Below are positions 24,652 to 33,051 of a DNA stretch of 45,472 nucleotides, one piece after another. Source of the DNA: SAR202 cluster bacterium Casp-Chloro-G4 (GTDB lineage Bacteria > Chloroflexota > Dehalococcoidia > Lucifugimonadales > JADFKI01); assembly GCA_002816705.1 (NCBI GenBank), contig MUCK01000049.1, forward strand, positions 1-45,472, read 5' to 3'. The notes under the pieces were generated by a model. That model worked only from the letters and a program-made list of their open reading frames with translations, was not told the origin of the DNA and searched no databases. The number at the start of each line of letters is the position of its first letter. The first letter of the stretch is position 1. A program made the position numbers and the translations under genes.

Positions 24652-25752
24652 TTACGTTAGCGTGTAGGGTAAGGAAAGCTCCCCGCAGATATCTTGGAAC
24701 CACTCAATGACCTCGGGATGGAGAGGAATACCTTCTATCTTGCGCTTGGCCTCCTCTTCGGCTTCAGGCCTACCCGGATAGAGCACCCTGTCGTGGCCCT
24801 TAGCCGGCTTCGTGGACTCCAGCATTTGAATCCACTCATCCATGGTGCGTTTGAACTCGGCTGTGTCCATGAAGGCCTCTACGCTATAGGCCGCGACGTA
24901 ATGGCCAAAGTTGGGTCGGCCAGGATTTACGCCGTAACCTCCGCCTGAAAGCACTCCCCCAAGAATATCCACTATGCACGCAAGGCCGTAGCCTTTGTGG
25001 GATCCCATCTCGCGTGTGCTGCCCACCGGCAATAAGAAGGACGTTGCCCTGCCCTCGTATCCAGGTACGGGCGGCGGGACATTCTCCATTATGGGCACTC
25101 CGTCTGCATCGCCAACCCAGCCGCCGACCAAGTCGTTTCCTAGCCTTCGCGCCAGCCCCAACTTGTTGCCCGCAATAGTGCTGGTAGCCGCGTCAAAAAC
25201 GAAAGGAGGCTCCTTGTCAGCCGGGGCGGCTACTGCAATAGGGTTGGTTCCCATTCGCGGCTCGGCCCCGAAAGTAGGCAGCACGCTGGGCGGGCACGAA
25301 GTCATGCACACGCCGATCATGTCGTGTTCCAGTGCCATCATCGCATGGTAGGATGCCATGCCCAGGTGGCGTCCGTTGCGAATGGTGACCATTCCCACGC
25401 CCGTGTTCTTCGCCTTCTGGATGGCTATCTCCATGGCTTTAGGAGCGATGATAGTCCCCAGGCCTCTGTCGGAATCGATATTGGCTGTGGCGGGCGTCTC
25501 TCGGAGTATTTTCCAGTTGGGGTGTGGATTTATGGTTCCATCGTTATAACCATTTACGTAGGAGCGCAGCATGTTGGATACGCCGTGAGTCTCTACGCCT
25601 CGCAGGTCTGCCTTGACCATAACGTCTGCGCCCAGGACGCAGTCGCTCTCATCAAGACCCATCTTACGGAACACGCTGGTGACTGTTTCCCGTAACGCAT
25701 CTTCTTGGACCTTGACTGCTATATCTGGCGGTACTTTGAACTGCTCTAACAA
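24652..25752 (-). CDS. Ldh-family (malate/L-sulfolactate/ureidoglycolate) NAD(P)-dependent dehydrogenase
   Basis: 366 aa of the type-2 malate/lactate dehydrogenase fold, unrelated to Rossmann LDHs. Seen: ADLRGVETHGVSNMLRSYV near the N-terminus (catalytic His of THG), then TIRNGRHLGMASYHAMMAL, GTNPIAVAAP, FVFDAATSTIAGNKL and HKGYGLACIVDILGGVLSGGG. Substrates in this family include malate, (R)-sulfolactate, ureidoglycolate and 2,3-diketogulonate; none can be picked. The start is TTG with GGAGG 6 nt upstream. The upstream MFS gene ends 26 bp before it on the same strand, so substrate uptake and oxidation are probably linked. Confidence 0.87.
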   Translation of the reverse strand: MLEQFKVPPDIAVKVQEDALRETVTSVFRKMGLDESDCVLGADVMVKADLRGVETHGVSNMLRSYVNGYNDGTINPHPNWKILRETPATANIDSDRGLGTIIAPKAMEIAIQKAKNTGVGMVTIRNGRHLGMASYHAMMALEHDMIGVCMTSCPPSVLPTFGAEPRMGTNPIAVAAPADKEPPFVFDAATSTIAGNKLGLARRLGNDLVGGWVGDADGVPIMENVPPPVPGYEGRATSFLLPVGSTREMGSHKGYGLACIVDILGGVLSGGGYGVNPGRPNFGHYVAAYSVEAFMDTAEFKRTMDEWIQMLESTKPAKGHDRVLYPGRPEAEEEAKRKIEGIPLHPEVIEWFQDICGELSLPYTLT

Positions 25753-25778
25753 TGGAAACCTCCTATTTACCTAACTTC

Positions 25779-27065
25779 TCAACTTTGTCTCTCCGCAGGT
25801 TTGCCCAGGGTAAGAATCAACGGGATGGCTACGAGCACGCTGAACGCCATAATCATGAAAGGCTCCCGGTAGTTGCCTCGCACGTCAAAGACCCACCCTA
25901 CCAGCACCGGGCCTGCCACACCGAAAATAGCGCTGGTCGTCATCATTGTCCCCATTACTGAGCCGTAACTGCGCCGACCGAAAAGGTCTGCTATCAGCGC
26001 GAACCGCACGGGAATAGACGCACCGAAGCCGATTCCCCAGGCCACTAGGAATACTATCAGATGCCAGGGTGAAGAGCTGAAGGAGAATGCCAAGGTGCCC
26101 ACAAACTGGAAAACGAAGGAGATGGCGATCAGTTTTCGCTTGTCCATCTTGTCGCCGAAGTAGCCGCTGGCCAATCTTCCGATAACGCTGAACATAGAAA
26201 CGCCCAGGATGACCAGGGCGGCTGTTGTTCTACTCATACCGAAGCTTGTAATGGCCGGAATGTGATGGATCGATGCAGAAATGATGAACTGCGAAGCGCC
26301 CATAGAGAGGGCCAACTGCCAGAAGGCTTTCGTCTTCAAGGCCTGCTTCGCCGTGAAGTTGGCCTCCTTGGCACGGCCGGGCGTCACTACACCAGTTTTT
26401 TCATCTACCTCGTCTTCTGAATCCAGAGCGGGGTCCAGACCATCTGGAAAGAGGCCGTGATCCTCCGGCCTACTCTTCATCGTGAAGGACACGGGTATGC
26501 CGACGAGGAAGAACCCTATGCCTATGTATACGAGGCCTGTGCGCCAGTCTGTGGCGGCGATGAGCCAAACGACGATCGGAACCAGTATGCCGCCCAGACC
26601 TGATCCGGCCATAGTTAGAGACATAGCCTTGGATCGTTTCTTTACAAACCAGTTGGCCACCGTGGTGGTGACGATCAGGAAGGTACCGAAGGAGAGGCCT
26701 ATTGTTATGACGAGAAATGCTGCGTAGAACTGCCACAGGGACTGAATACGGCTCAGGAGAATGAAGCCTAACGAAAGAACAACCGTGCCGAAAAGCATTA
26801 CATTTCGAGGGCCGAACTTGTCTATGAAATAGCCAACGAAAGGGGAGATGGCGCCGGTCTCGGTGCGCTGCAGGGACATGGCTGCGGATGTGGTGGCGCG
26901 ACTCCAGCCAAACTGATCAACGATAGGGTCGAAGAATGCGCCGAAGCCTTGCCAGAATGCGCCGGAGGCGTACCCCTGGCTTATTGAGCCTCCCAACACG
27001 ATCCACCAACCGTGAAAAACGCGCTTCCTTCGCTGGGCAAGAGACTGAGGAAGAATTTTTACCAA
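25779..27065 (-). CDS. MFS transporter (monocarboxylate/oxalate-formate type)
   Basis: 428-aa 12-helix transporter. Starts RVFHGWWIVLGGSISQGYASG, typical of the OFA/MCT group, with the A-motif-like GYFIDKFGPRNVMLFG after helix 2 and the repeated GYFGDKMDKRKLIAIS after helix 8. A charged loop rich in Asp/Glu separates the two halves. TTG at 27063-27065 is chosen: GGAG lies 5 nt before it; the longer frame from 27149 would add 28 residues unlike the family. It is co-directional and close to the Ldh-type dehydrogenase, suggesting import of that enzyme's 2-hydroxy-acid substrate (inference). Confidence 0.85.
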   Translation of the reverse strand: MVKILPQSLAQRRKRVFHGWWIVLGGSISQGYASGAFWQGFGAFFDPIVDQFGWSRATTSAAMSLQRTETGAISPFVGYFIDKFGPRNVMLFGTVVLSLGFILLSRIQSLWQFYAAFLVITIGLSFGTFLIVTTTVANWFVKKRSKAMSLTMAGSGLGGILVPIVVWLIAATDWRTGLVYIGIGFFLVGIPVSFTMKSRPEDHGLFPDGLDPALDSEDEVDEKTGVVTPGRAKEANFTAKQALKTKAFWQLALSMGASQFIISASIHHIPAITSFGMSRTTAALVILGVSMFSVIGRLASGYFGDKMDKRKLIAISFVFQFVGTLAFSFSSSPWHLIVFLVAWGIGFGASIPVRFALIADLFGRRSYGSVMGTMMTTSAIFGVAGPVLVGWVFDVRGNYREPFMIMAFSVLVAIPLILTLGKPAERQS

Positions 27066-27223
27066 AGGCACTCCAACTGGGCACGAGGCCCCATATGCAA
27101 GACAATTAATGAATTGCAATGCATATCTTAACGCCCTATTCGCAGGCATGTAAACCGTTTTTGCTTTCTATTTAGAAGTAGGGATATTGGCCATGTTGAA
27201 GCCCTTTTGAAAAGCCAATTGTC

Positions 27224-27253
27224 TTGGTAAGGGGCGAACAATTAATGTAAACT
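27224..27253 (+). promoter_or_regulatory. Possible promoter of the carbamoyltransferase-fold gene
   Basis: TTGGTA (27224-27229), 18-bp spacer, TAAACT (27248-27253). Predicted start near 27260, about 30 nt before the preferred ATG. Moderate match only. Confidence 0.4.
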
Positions 27254-27290
27254 CGTTATGCGTCCCTTACCAATAATCCGTGGAGCGAAT

Positions 27291-28193
27291 ATGCCGAAAT
27301 TCTCCCATCTGACAAATACCGCCCAGATCGAACGCACGTGGCTTGAAGCTGAACTGTTTCCAATGTGCGAAAGGATACGGAAGTGGGACGGCAAAGGGCC
27401 TGACCTAACCGGTCGATCCCTCTACTGTCTTTTCTACGAACCCAGTCTCCTCACCAGGACATCCTTTGAGCGGGCTATGGGGCTTCTGGGAGGACAGTCC
27501 TACCATACCGAGGATGCCTCGCAGTTTTTCCCGGTGACGAGCCCTAATTACGTGGACAACGTGGTCAACATCCTGGCAAGCCTTCACGTAGATATGGTGG
27601 TGTTGCGCTGCAGCGACGACGGTGTTGTGGAGCGGGCGGAATTTGCTGATGCGCTGCCCATCATAAATGGCGGTAGCCTGGAGGACCACCCAACGCAGGC
27701 TTTGGCCGATATCTACACCCTTCATCGGGAACTCGGCGGTGTCGACGGCGCCAAGGTTGTGGTGGTAGGCCGCCTGGAGCATCGGAACGTCAACGCGCTG
27801 CTTAAGGGACTGGCCCTTTTCAAGAACGTCAAAGCCACGCTGATTCCGCTAAGCGGACAGGCCGACCCTGATGTGGTTGCCTATTGCGAGAAGAAGGGCA
27901 TGGAGATCACTTTGGAGCGGGATATGGAGGCTGTCCGCGATGCCGACGCCATTTACCTGAACGCCCCACGCACGGTTGCCCACGTTCAACTACTGCGAAG
28001 CCGTCATGCGTTGGATTTAACAATCGACAAGAAGTTCATGTCCATGCTAAAGCCCAACTGTGTAATCATGGACCCCATGCAGCGCAGCGGTGACTTTTCG
28101 GTGGAGGTTGCCGATGAGAGGTTGGCCTTCTATCGACAGTCGGAGAATGGCCTCATCGTTAGGATGGCCGTTCTGGCGCAGACTCTTAGCTAA
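27291..28193 (+). CDS. Aspartate/ornithine carbamoyltransferase-fold protein with altered carbamoyl-phosphate site
   Basis: 300 aa, the full ATCase/OTCase length, both domains present. Kept: HPTQALADIYTL, an Arg in VVLRCSDDG, and GRLEHRNVNALLKGLALF. Changed: the carbamoyl-phosphate loop STRTR reads SLLTR at 52-56, so the residue equivalent to catalytic Arg54 is Leu, and the region that normally supplies Lys84 (FFPVTSPNYVDN) has no lysine. The usual HPLPR near the C-terminus is DPMQR. So it is a real, intact gene of the family, but classic pyrimidine or arginine synthesis activity is doubtful. ATG 27291 has GGAG 5 nt upstream; the ATG at 27258 does not. No other pyr or arg gene is adjacent apart from pyrH far downstream. 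Confidence 0.78.
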   Translation: MPKFSHLTNTAQIERTWLEAELFPMCERIRKWDGKGPDLTGRSLYCLFYEPSLLTRTSFERAMGLLGGQSYHTEDASQFFPVTSPNYVDNVVNILASLHVDMVVLRCSDDGVVERAEFADALPIINGGSLEDHPTQALADIYTLHRELGGVDGAKVVVVGRLEHRNVNALLKGLALFKNVKATLIPLSGQADPDVVAYCEKKGMEITLERDMEAVRDADAIYLNAPRTVAHVQLLRSRHALDLTIDKKFMSMLKPNCVIMDPMQRSGDFSVEVADERLAFYRQSENGLIVRMAVLAQTLS

Positions 28194-28206
28194 GGCCTAT
28201 GGGCTT

Positions 28207-29412
28207 TTAGGCTCTTGCCCTCAAAAGCCGCGCGGCGAACGGTGCTACGGCAGGGCCGAACGACCGAATTATCTTTCGCATGTTAGCGTGGCGCAGCACC
28301 TTCATGATAATGTTACTGTGCCAATCGAAAGAGAAATCAGGCGCGTTCATGACCTCATTGAGCATCTCTTCAGACAAGAACTCCTCAAGCAATGACTCCA
28401 ACTGCTGGTCGTTCAGGGTCTCGAATAACAGCCGAGCGTAGTAACCGACGCGAAGCTCCTTGCCGAACACGCCCTTCCAAGCCTTTTCGTAATGTGCAAG
28501 CTGGCGTGACGAGAAGTTGTCGGCCTCAAAGGCCTCGCCAATCGTTTGCGCTGCAAATTCCCCTGAAAGCAGGGCGTAGTAAATGCCGCCCCCGGTAGTC
28601 GGCTTTACAAGTCCTGCCGAGTCCCCAACCACCAGTACCCGTGCCCCGTAGGTCTTGGGCAGTGGCCGTATGGGGATGCCCCAGGTCTGGGTCTGGCCTA
28701 ACACGTTCTTTACTACTCCACTGTCCTTCAGGTTTTCAAGCAGCCGGTCCATATGCCGTCCCACCTGTTCCCGCGGGGCCATTCCCACCAACGCTTTGCC
28801 GTTGGTAAGAGGGACTATCCACCCGAACGAGCTGGGCACGACGCTGTCTCCGACAAATACCTCGGTTTCCTGAAGCTCTGGGGCGTCCACGATGGACTGA
28901 CAGCCTATCATGTAGTCCTCTGGCTTACCGCTGGCCAGCCCGGCCATGCGCAGTAGAGGCGAGCCAAACCCGCCCGCGATGACGAGCATCTGGGCCTCCA
29001 AGGTAGTCTCCTCGCCATTGCAGGTGGCTGTGACGCTGGCGCAGGTTTTGCTGATTTCGAGGCTTGTTACTCTATGCTCAAGTAGGTAGTTAGCCCCGGC
29101 CTCTTGGGCTTTTACGGCGAAGGAATTCACATAGGCAACACGGTCCACGATGTAGGCCTGTGGCTCGGATTTTTCTACGCGGAAGCGATGTCCGGAGGGC
29201 GATACAATTGTGGCAGCGCTGGCCTCTCGATATACGTGTTCTGGGTTCGGCGGAAACTTGGTGACGCACTCTTTGCCGATTATGCCTGTGCAAAGCTTGT
29301 CGCCTACCTGGGCACGCCAATCCAAGACGGCTACGTCCCGGCCTGCCTGCGCCAGACGCAAAGCAGCCATGTTTCCCGCTGGTCCGGCGCCTATCACGAT
29401 TACGTTATACAA
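28207..29412 (-). CDS. Geranylgeranyl reductase-family FAD-dependent oxidoreductase
   Basis: 401-aa flavoprotein. N-terminal FAD-binding VIGAGPAGNMAALRLAQAG, a redox-type Cys in GDKLCTGIIGKE, and the GD motif VLVVGDSAGLVKPTTGGGI, all features of the ChlP/digeranylgeranylglycerophospholipid reductase group that saturates isoprenoid chains. The C-terminal alpha-helical part is present. With uppS, dxr and ispG in the same window it could saturate polyprenyl or quinone side chains, but that is inference; related flavoproteins act on other substrates. The start is TTG (29410-29412), because homologues begin (M)YNVIVIGAG. It converges with the carbamoyltransferase-fold gene with 13 bp between. Confidence 0.82.
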   Translation of the reverse strand: MYNVIVIGAGPAGNMAALRLAQAGRDVAVLDWRAQVGDKLCTGIIGKECVTKFPPNPEHVYREASAATIVSPSGHRFRVEKSEPQAYIVDRVAYVNSFAVKAQEAGANYLLEHRVTSLEISKTCASVTATCNGEETTLEAQMLVIAGGFGSPLLRMAGLASGKPEDYMIGCQSIVDAPELQETEVFVGDSVVPSSFGWIVPLTNGKALVGMAPREQVGRHMDRLLENLKDSGVVKNVLGQTQTWGIPIRPLPKTYGARVLVVGDSAGLVKPTTGGGIYYALLSGEFAAQTIGEAFEADNFSSRQLAHYEKAWKGVFGKELRVGYYARLLFETLNDQQLESLLEEFLSEEMLNEVMNAPDFSFDWHSNIIMKVLRHANMRKIIRSFGPAVAPFAARLLRARA

Positions 29413-29569
29413 AAGACAAATTTCATCCCCAGGATGCGATGATCACAGTCGAGGCGTTCGCTTTCGCGTCACGGTCCGCAAGAAATGTTAGTCCAACACG
29501 ATGTCCTAGGCAACGACCTGGTGGGTCTTCATGTGTCGGGTCGCGAAATGGACGGTCTGGTGAAGTGCT

Positions 29570-29929
29570 CTAATCAGGTTTGTCTGAACTGCCCGCGTAC
29601 ATGACGTCAGTCTTGGCCGCCATTACGAAGTCGTTTCGGTGCAGGCCGCGAATCTTGTGCGTCCACCAGTCCACGTCTACCCTGCCCCACTCCAATGTGA
29701 TGCGCGGGTGATGGCCTTCGCCGTCTGCTTCGAGGCCTAGCCTTGTCGTAAAGGTGAGCGCATCAGAAAAGTTCTTGAACTTGTAGGATTTTTCTAGCCT
29801 GGGAATGCCATCCGTATCGGTCACTTCCCAGTCAGGTATCTGAGGCAGAAGCTCGGCCATCTCAGCGTCGGTTACCTTGGGGGAGTCCCTGCGGCAGGCC
29901 ACGCAGCTCTCGCTGGTTAGAGTCGTCAT
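29570..29929 (-). CDS. Pterin-4a-carbinolamine dehydratase family protein
   Basis: 119 aa. The family signature is complete: EGHHPRITLEWGRVDVDWWTH with two adjacent His and the distal His, then NDFVMAAKTD. PCD dehydrates 4a-hydroxytetrahydropterin to recycle the cofactor of aromatic amino-acid hydroxylases; many bacterial members lack a hydroxylase and may act in molybdopterin or other pterin work. The N-terminus carries two cysteines (SCVAC). ATG 29929 is chosen: GGAGA is 7 nt upstream; the frame is open further but the added 60 residues do not resemble the family. No hydroxylase is in the window. Confidence 0.88.
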   Translation of the reverse strand: MTTLTSESCVACRRDSPKVTDAEMAELLPQIPDWEVTDTDGIPRLEKSYKFKNFSDALTFTTRLGLEADGEGHHPRITLEWGRVDVDWWTHKIRGLHRNDFVMAAKTDVMYAGSSDKPD

Positions 29930-30045
29930 AGTTAAATCTCCACTGGTTGTCAGCGTTTGATCGATTACTCGCTCTCCATTATCCCACCCTGCTGGCATGT
30001 CGTGCCAGAGTTCGGCGTAGAAGGCTGCCTGGCCACTGAGTCGGC

Positions 30046-30074
30046 TTGACGAGATTCGAGTAGACCCATAAACT
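30046..30074 (+). promoter_or_regulatory. Promoter of the HpcH/HpaI aldolase gene
   Basis: TTGACG (30046-30051), 17-bp spacer, TAAACT (30069-30074). Predicted start about 30081; AGGAG precedes the ATG at 30121 by 5 nt. Confidence 0.6.
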
Positions 30075-30120
30075 TCGCCCGGTAGCCATCGCCGTAAAGG
30101 CGCTAACAAAAGGAGATCAG

Positions 30121-30909
30121 ATGCGACAGAACCGCGTTAAGAAGCTTATGCGAGAGGGCCAGCTCGCCCTTGGCAAGTACGTCACCATGGCCGATCCGCA
30201 GATCGTTGAGATCATAGGCATCGCCGGATTCGATGCGGCATTTATCGATATGGAGCACACAACCTTCGACCTTGGCCTGGTGGAGCAGATGATCCGGGCC
30301 GCCGATTTAGCAGGCGTAACGTCTATGATCCGCGTGCCGGATAACGACGCCAAGTTAATTCTTCGGCTTCTCGACGCCGGAGCTGAGGGCATCATAGTGC
30401 CTCATGTGGATGGCATCGAAGGCGCAAAGCGCGCGGTGGATGCGGTCCGTTACCCGCCTTTGGGTGACCGCGGAGCCTCTGCGGGTTCCAGGGCGGCCCG
30501 ATTCGGTTCAGTCCCCTACCAGGAGCACTCCAGGCAGTCCAATGAAGAGATACTGCTCTCGGTAATGACAGAGGATGACAAGGGCATAAACGATATCGAG
30601 AAGATCGCCGCGCTGGATGGCATAGACCTGGTCTCCATCGGCCCGTCGGACCTGTCACAGGCGCTGGGCGTCACCGATCCTTCGGACCCCCGGCTGATGG
30701 CCAAGGTTACTGAGATGGCCAATCAGGTCAAGTCAATTGGCAAGGCCAAGCTTCAGTTCCCCATGAACCACAACGCTTGTCCCTTGACCCCTACTCAACT
30801 GGTAGGGTTGGGCGTTGGCTACACCCACGTTGGCCCGCCCCCTCCATCCATCCTGCTGCGCCACATGAGCGAAAGCCTGAAGGTGATACACGCGGAGCTT
30901 GGCAGGTAG
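30121..30909 (+). CDS. HpcH/HpaI-family class II aldolase
   Basis: 262-aa TIM-barrel, divalent-metal pyruvate aldolase. Seen: GKYVTMADPQIVEIIGIAGFD, AAFIDMEHTTFD, MIRVPDNDAKLILRLLDAGAEGIIVPHV and RYPPLGDRGAS, matching 4-hydroxy-2-oxo-heptane-dioate aldolase and 2-keto-3-deoxy-L-rhamnonate aldolase. The latter is attractive because the window also has rhamnose/fucose-type mutarotase and dehydrogenase genes 16 kb away, but gene order does not link them directly. Cleaves a 4-hydroxy-2-oxo acid to pyruvate and an aldehyde. Its own promoter lies upstream. Confidence 0.87.
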   Translation: MRQNRVKKLMREGQLALGKYVTMADPQIVEIIGIAGFDAAFIDMEHTTFDLGLVEQMIRAADLAGVTSMIRVPDNDAKLILRLLDAGAEGIIVPHVDGIEGAKRAVDAVRYPPLGDRGASAGSRAARFGSVPYQEHSRQSNEEILLSVMTEDDKGINDIEKIAALDGIDLVSIGPSDLSQALGVTDPSDPRLMAKVTEMANQVKSIGKAKLQFPMNHNACPLTPTQLVGLGVGYTHVGPPPPSILLRHMSESLKVIHAELGR

Positions 30910-30953
30910 AAAACATCCAAAAGCGATTTAACGCCCGCCGATTAGGCTCTGGA

Positions 30954-31760
30954 CTATTTGGTAAAGGCTTTGGCAACGTCCACTACGCGCATGAACTCGA
31001 CGTTGTCGAAGCCTTTGATGTACTCAATAAGCCTCTCCAGCATTCGCAGGCGGCCGGGACGGCCTATGCAGTGCGGGTGCATCGTCAGCAGGAACGAGCG
31101 GCCGTAGTGGTGCGCGCCCTCGAACGCAGCTGACCAGACCTGGTACACCTGCTCAGGGCTGGCGGCCACGTTGCGAATCCCAAGCGCAGGCGAGTAGTTG
31201 AAGTACGGAACGTCGTCCAGTTCCCAGTGCACCGGCACCTCAACCATGCTCTTCCCGTCGGCGTCCACCAGGTACGGGATGTCGTTCCCCATCATGCTGG
31301 AGTCGTACAGGAAACCACGCTCCGATAGCAGAGCCAGTGAGTCCTCACTTAGCTCCCAACTAGGTGAGCGGTACCCTGACAGCTTCTCACCCGTAATGCC
31401 CTCCAGAATGGCAGAGCCTCTGTCCAGAACGTCGGCCTCCTGCTGCCTCGTCAGGGTGGCAGGAGGCTCATGCATGTAGCCGTGGTGGGCCACCTCATGC
31501 CCTCGTTCGTGAATATCCTTCACCAGTTCCGGATGGGTCTCGGCCACATATCCGGGGATGTAGAAGCTGGCCTTGATTTCGTGAGAGTCCAACAGGTCCA
31601 GAATGCGGGATGTCGCCACCGAGGGACCGTACTCCCTCATGGACATGAAGCTTGGAAGGCGCGCGCTGTCCGGGTTCTGGTTGATTGCGCCTGATACGCC
31701 ATCAACGTCAAAGCTAAGCATTGCCACGCATTTCGTGTCGCCGGGCCAGATACCACTCAT
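30954..31760 (-). CDS. Polysaccharide deacetylase (NodB/PuuE-like) family protein
   Basis: 268 aa of the NodB homology fold. The metal site is visible as FDVDG near the N-terminus (the second Asp) and VAHHGYMHEPP with the H-x3-H pair; RSPSWELSEDSLALLSERGFLYDSS and TMHPHCIGRPGRLRML complete the barrel. There is no signal peptide, so it is probably cytosolic, and the pattern resembles the PuuE/allantoinase-like subgroup acting on small amides more than secreted chitin deacetylases. ATG with GGAG 6 nt upstream. Converges on the aldolase gene. Confidence 0.83.
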   Translation of the reverse strand: MSGIWPGDTKCVAMLSFDVDGVSGAINQNPDSARLPSFMSMREYGPSVATSRILDLLDSHEIKASFYIPGYVAETHPELVKDIHERGHEVAHHGYMHEPPATLTRQQEADVLDRGSAILEGITGEKLSGYRSPSWELSEDSLALLSERGFLYDSSMMGNDIPYLVDADGKSMVEVPVHWELDDVPYFNYSPALGIRNVAASPEQVYQVWSAAFEGAHHYGRSFLLTMHPHCIGRPGRLRMLERLIEYIKGFDNVEFMRVVDVAKAFTK

Positions 31761-31890
31761 ACCGATCTCCTGGGCGCATTTTCATATACCAGTTGGGTCT
31801 GGTACATATGTAACTTTTGTTCTATAATCGAATGCTTTAGTCTGAACGGAGACCAGTATAGTCGTTTGGCTGTGGTGAAAGGAACAGTTC

Positions 31891-33033
31891 ATGGCATGGC
31901 GTAAGGTATTCAAAGGGTTAGGCATCCTTTCAGTCCTGCTAATCACATCTGGGGTAATTGCCAGCGGAGTCTTTCTTTCCAACCTGATTCGGGATGGCGG
32001 CCTGACGCCCAAATATGACGAACCGAAGTTGGACCTGGTGGTGGCAGATGTCGACCAAGGGCTTATTACCCTGCGACTGCCCGATGGCGCTGAAGTTGCT
32101 GCCCTATTTGAGCAGGCGGGAATATTAGGGTTGAAAGGGCAACATAGCTATAACCGGGTGGGAGATATCGTGGGTGCCTCGGATAGAGAAGTGCGGCGTG
32201 AGTTCACAGAGATCACCGGAGCGCCGGAGGTGGGCGAGATGGTCCGGCTGGACAGCTTCGCATATGAAGGCGACCCTACCACTGCATTGGGCATGCCTTT
32301 TGAGGAGGTTTACTTCACCTCGCCTGCGGGAGAATTCCCAGCCTGGTACATCGATGGCGACGACGATACCTGGGCGATTATCGTGCACGGAAGGAACTCC
32401 CATCCCGACGAAGCACTGAGGCCCATGCCTACCCTTGCAGAGACAGGCATGCCGATACTGGCAATTCATTACCGGAACGACAAAGGCCTCCCTTCCAGCG
32501 ATGATGGCTTTCACAGATACGGCCTCACGGAGTGGGAGGATGTGGATGCTTCGGTCCGTTATGCTTTGGACAATGGGGCCAAAGATGTTGTCTTATATGG
32601 TTACAGCATGGGCGGAGGTATCATAGCCAATTTTCTATACCAGTCGACGTTAGTGGATAACGTATCCGGCGTGGTCCTGGATGCGCCCATGTTGCATTTG
32701 GGAAGAACCATTGATTGGGGTGGCCAGCAGATGGGCTATCCTCAGTTCATACTCGCGTACGCCAAATTCGCGGCTTCGCTCCGATTAGACGTAGATTTTT
32801 CGGCTACCGATTACCTGGCTCGGGTGGGAGAACTGGACGTTCCCATACTGCTCTTTCATGGAATGGAGGACACCACAGTCCCTTTCAGTATCAGCAAGGA
32901 CCTTGCAAGGGCTAGGCCAGATATAGTGACGCCGTTCTTCGTGGAAGGAGCAGACCACGTATTGTCCTGGAACGCGGACCCAGAGGCATATGATGCGGTG
33001 CTAGCGCAGTTCTTAGCGGCCATTCCAGACTAG
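31891..33033 (+). CDS. Membrane-anchored alpha/beta hydrolase
   Basis: 380 aa. N-terminal signal anchor (about residues 8-33, GLGILSVLLITSGVIASGVFL), an extracytoplasmic linker region of about 100 residues unlike known domains, then a hydrolase domain. Nucleophile elbow GYSMGG, acid in HGMEDTTVP and C-terminal His in GADHVLSW form the triad. Similar anchored hydrolases (YfhR/BEM46-like) have no firm substrate. A -10-like TATAAT lies at 31823-31828, 62 nt upstream, without a good -35. Divergent from the deacetylase gene and converging on proS. Confidence 0.82.
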   Translation: MAWRKVFKGLGILSVLLITSGVIASGVFLSNLIRDGGLTPKYDEPKLDLVVADVDQGLITLRLPDGAEVAALFEQAGILGLKGQHSYNRVGDIVGASDREVRREFTEITGAPEVGEMVRLDSFAYEGDPTTALGMPFEEVYFTSPAGEFPAWYIDGDDDTWAIIVHGRNSHPDEALRPMPTLAETGMPILAIHYRNDKGLPSSDDGFHRYGLTEWEDVDASVRYALDNGAKDVVLYGYSMGGGIIANFLYQSTLVDNVSGVVLDAPMLHLGRTIDWGGQQMGYPQFILAYAKFAASLRLDVDFSATDYLARVGELDVPILLFHGMEDTTVPFSISKDLARARPDIVTPFFVEGADHVLSWNADPEAYDAVLAQFLAAIPD

Positions 33034-33051
33034 GCAGAGAGCTTCTCGGAC

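Noticed and set aside
31802-31811. Palindrome TACATATGTA in the gap between the deacetylase and hydrolase genes
   Set aside because: A 10-bp AT-rich palindrome is expected by chance and has no second copy; not enough to call an operator.
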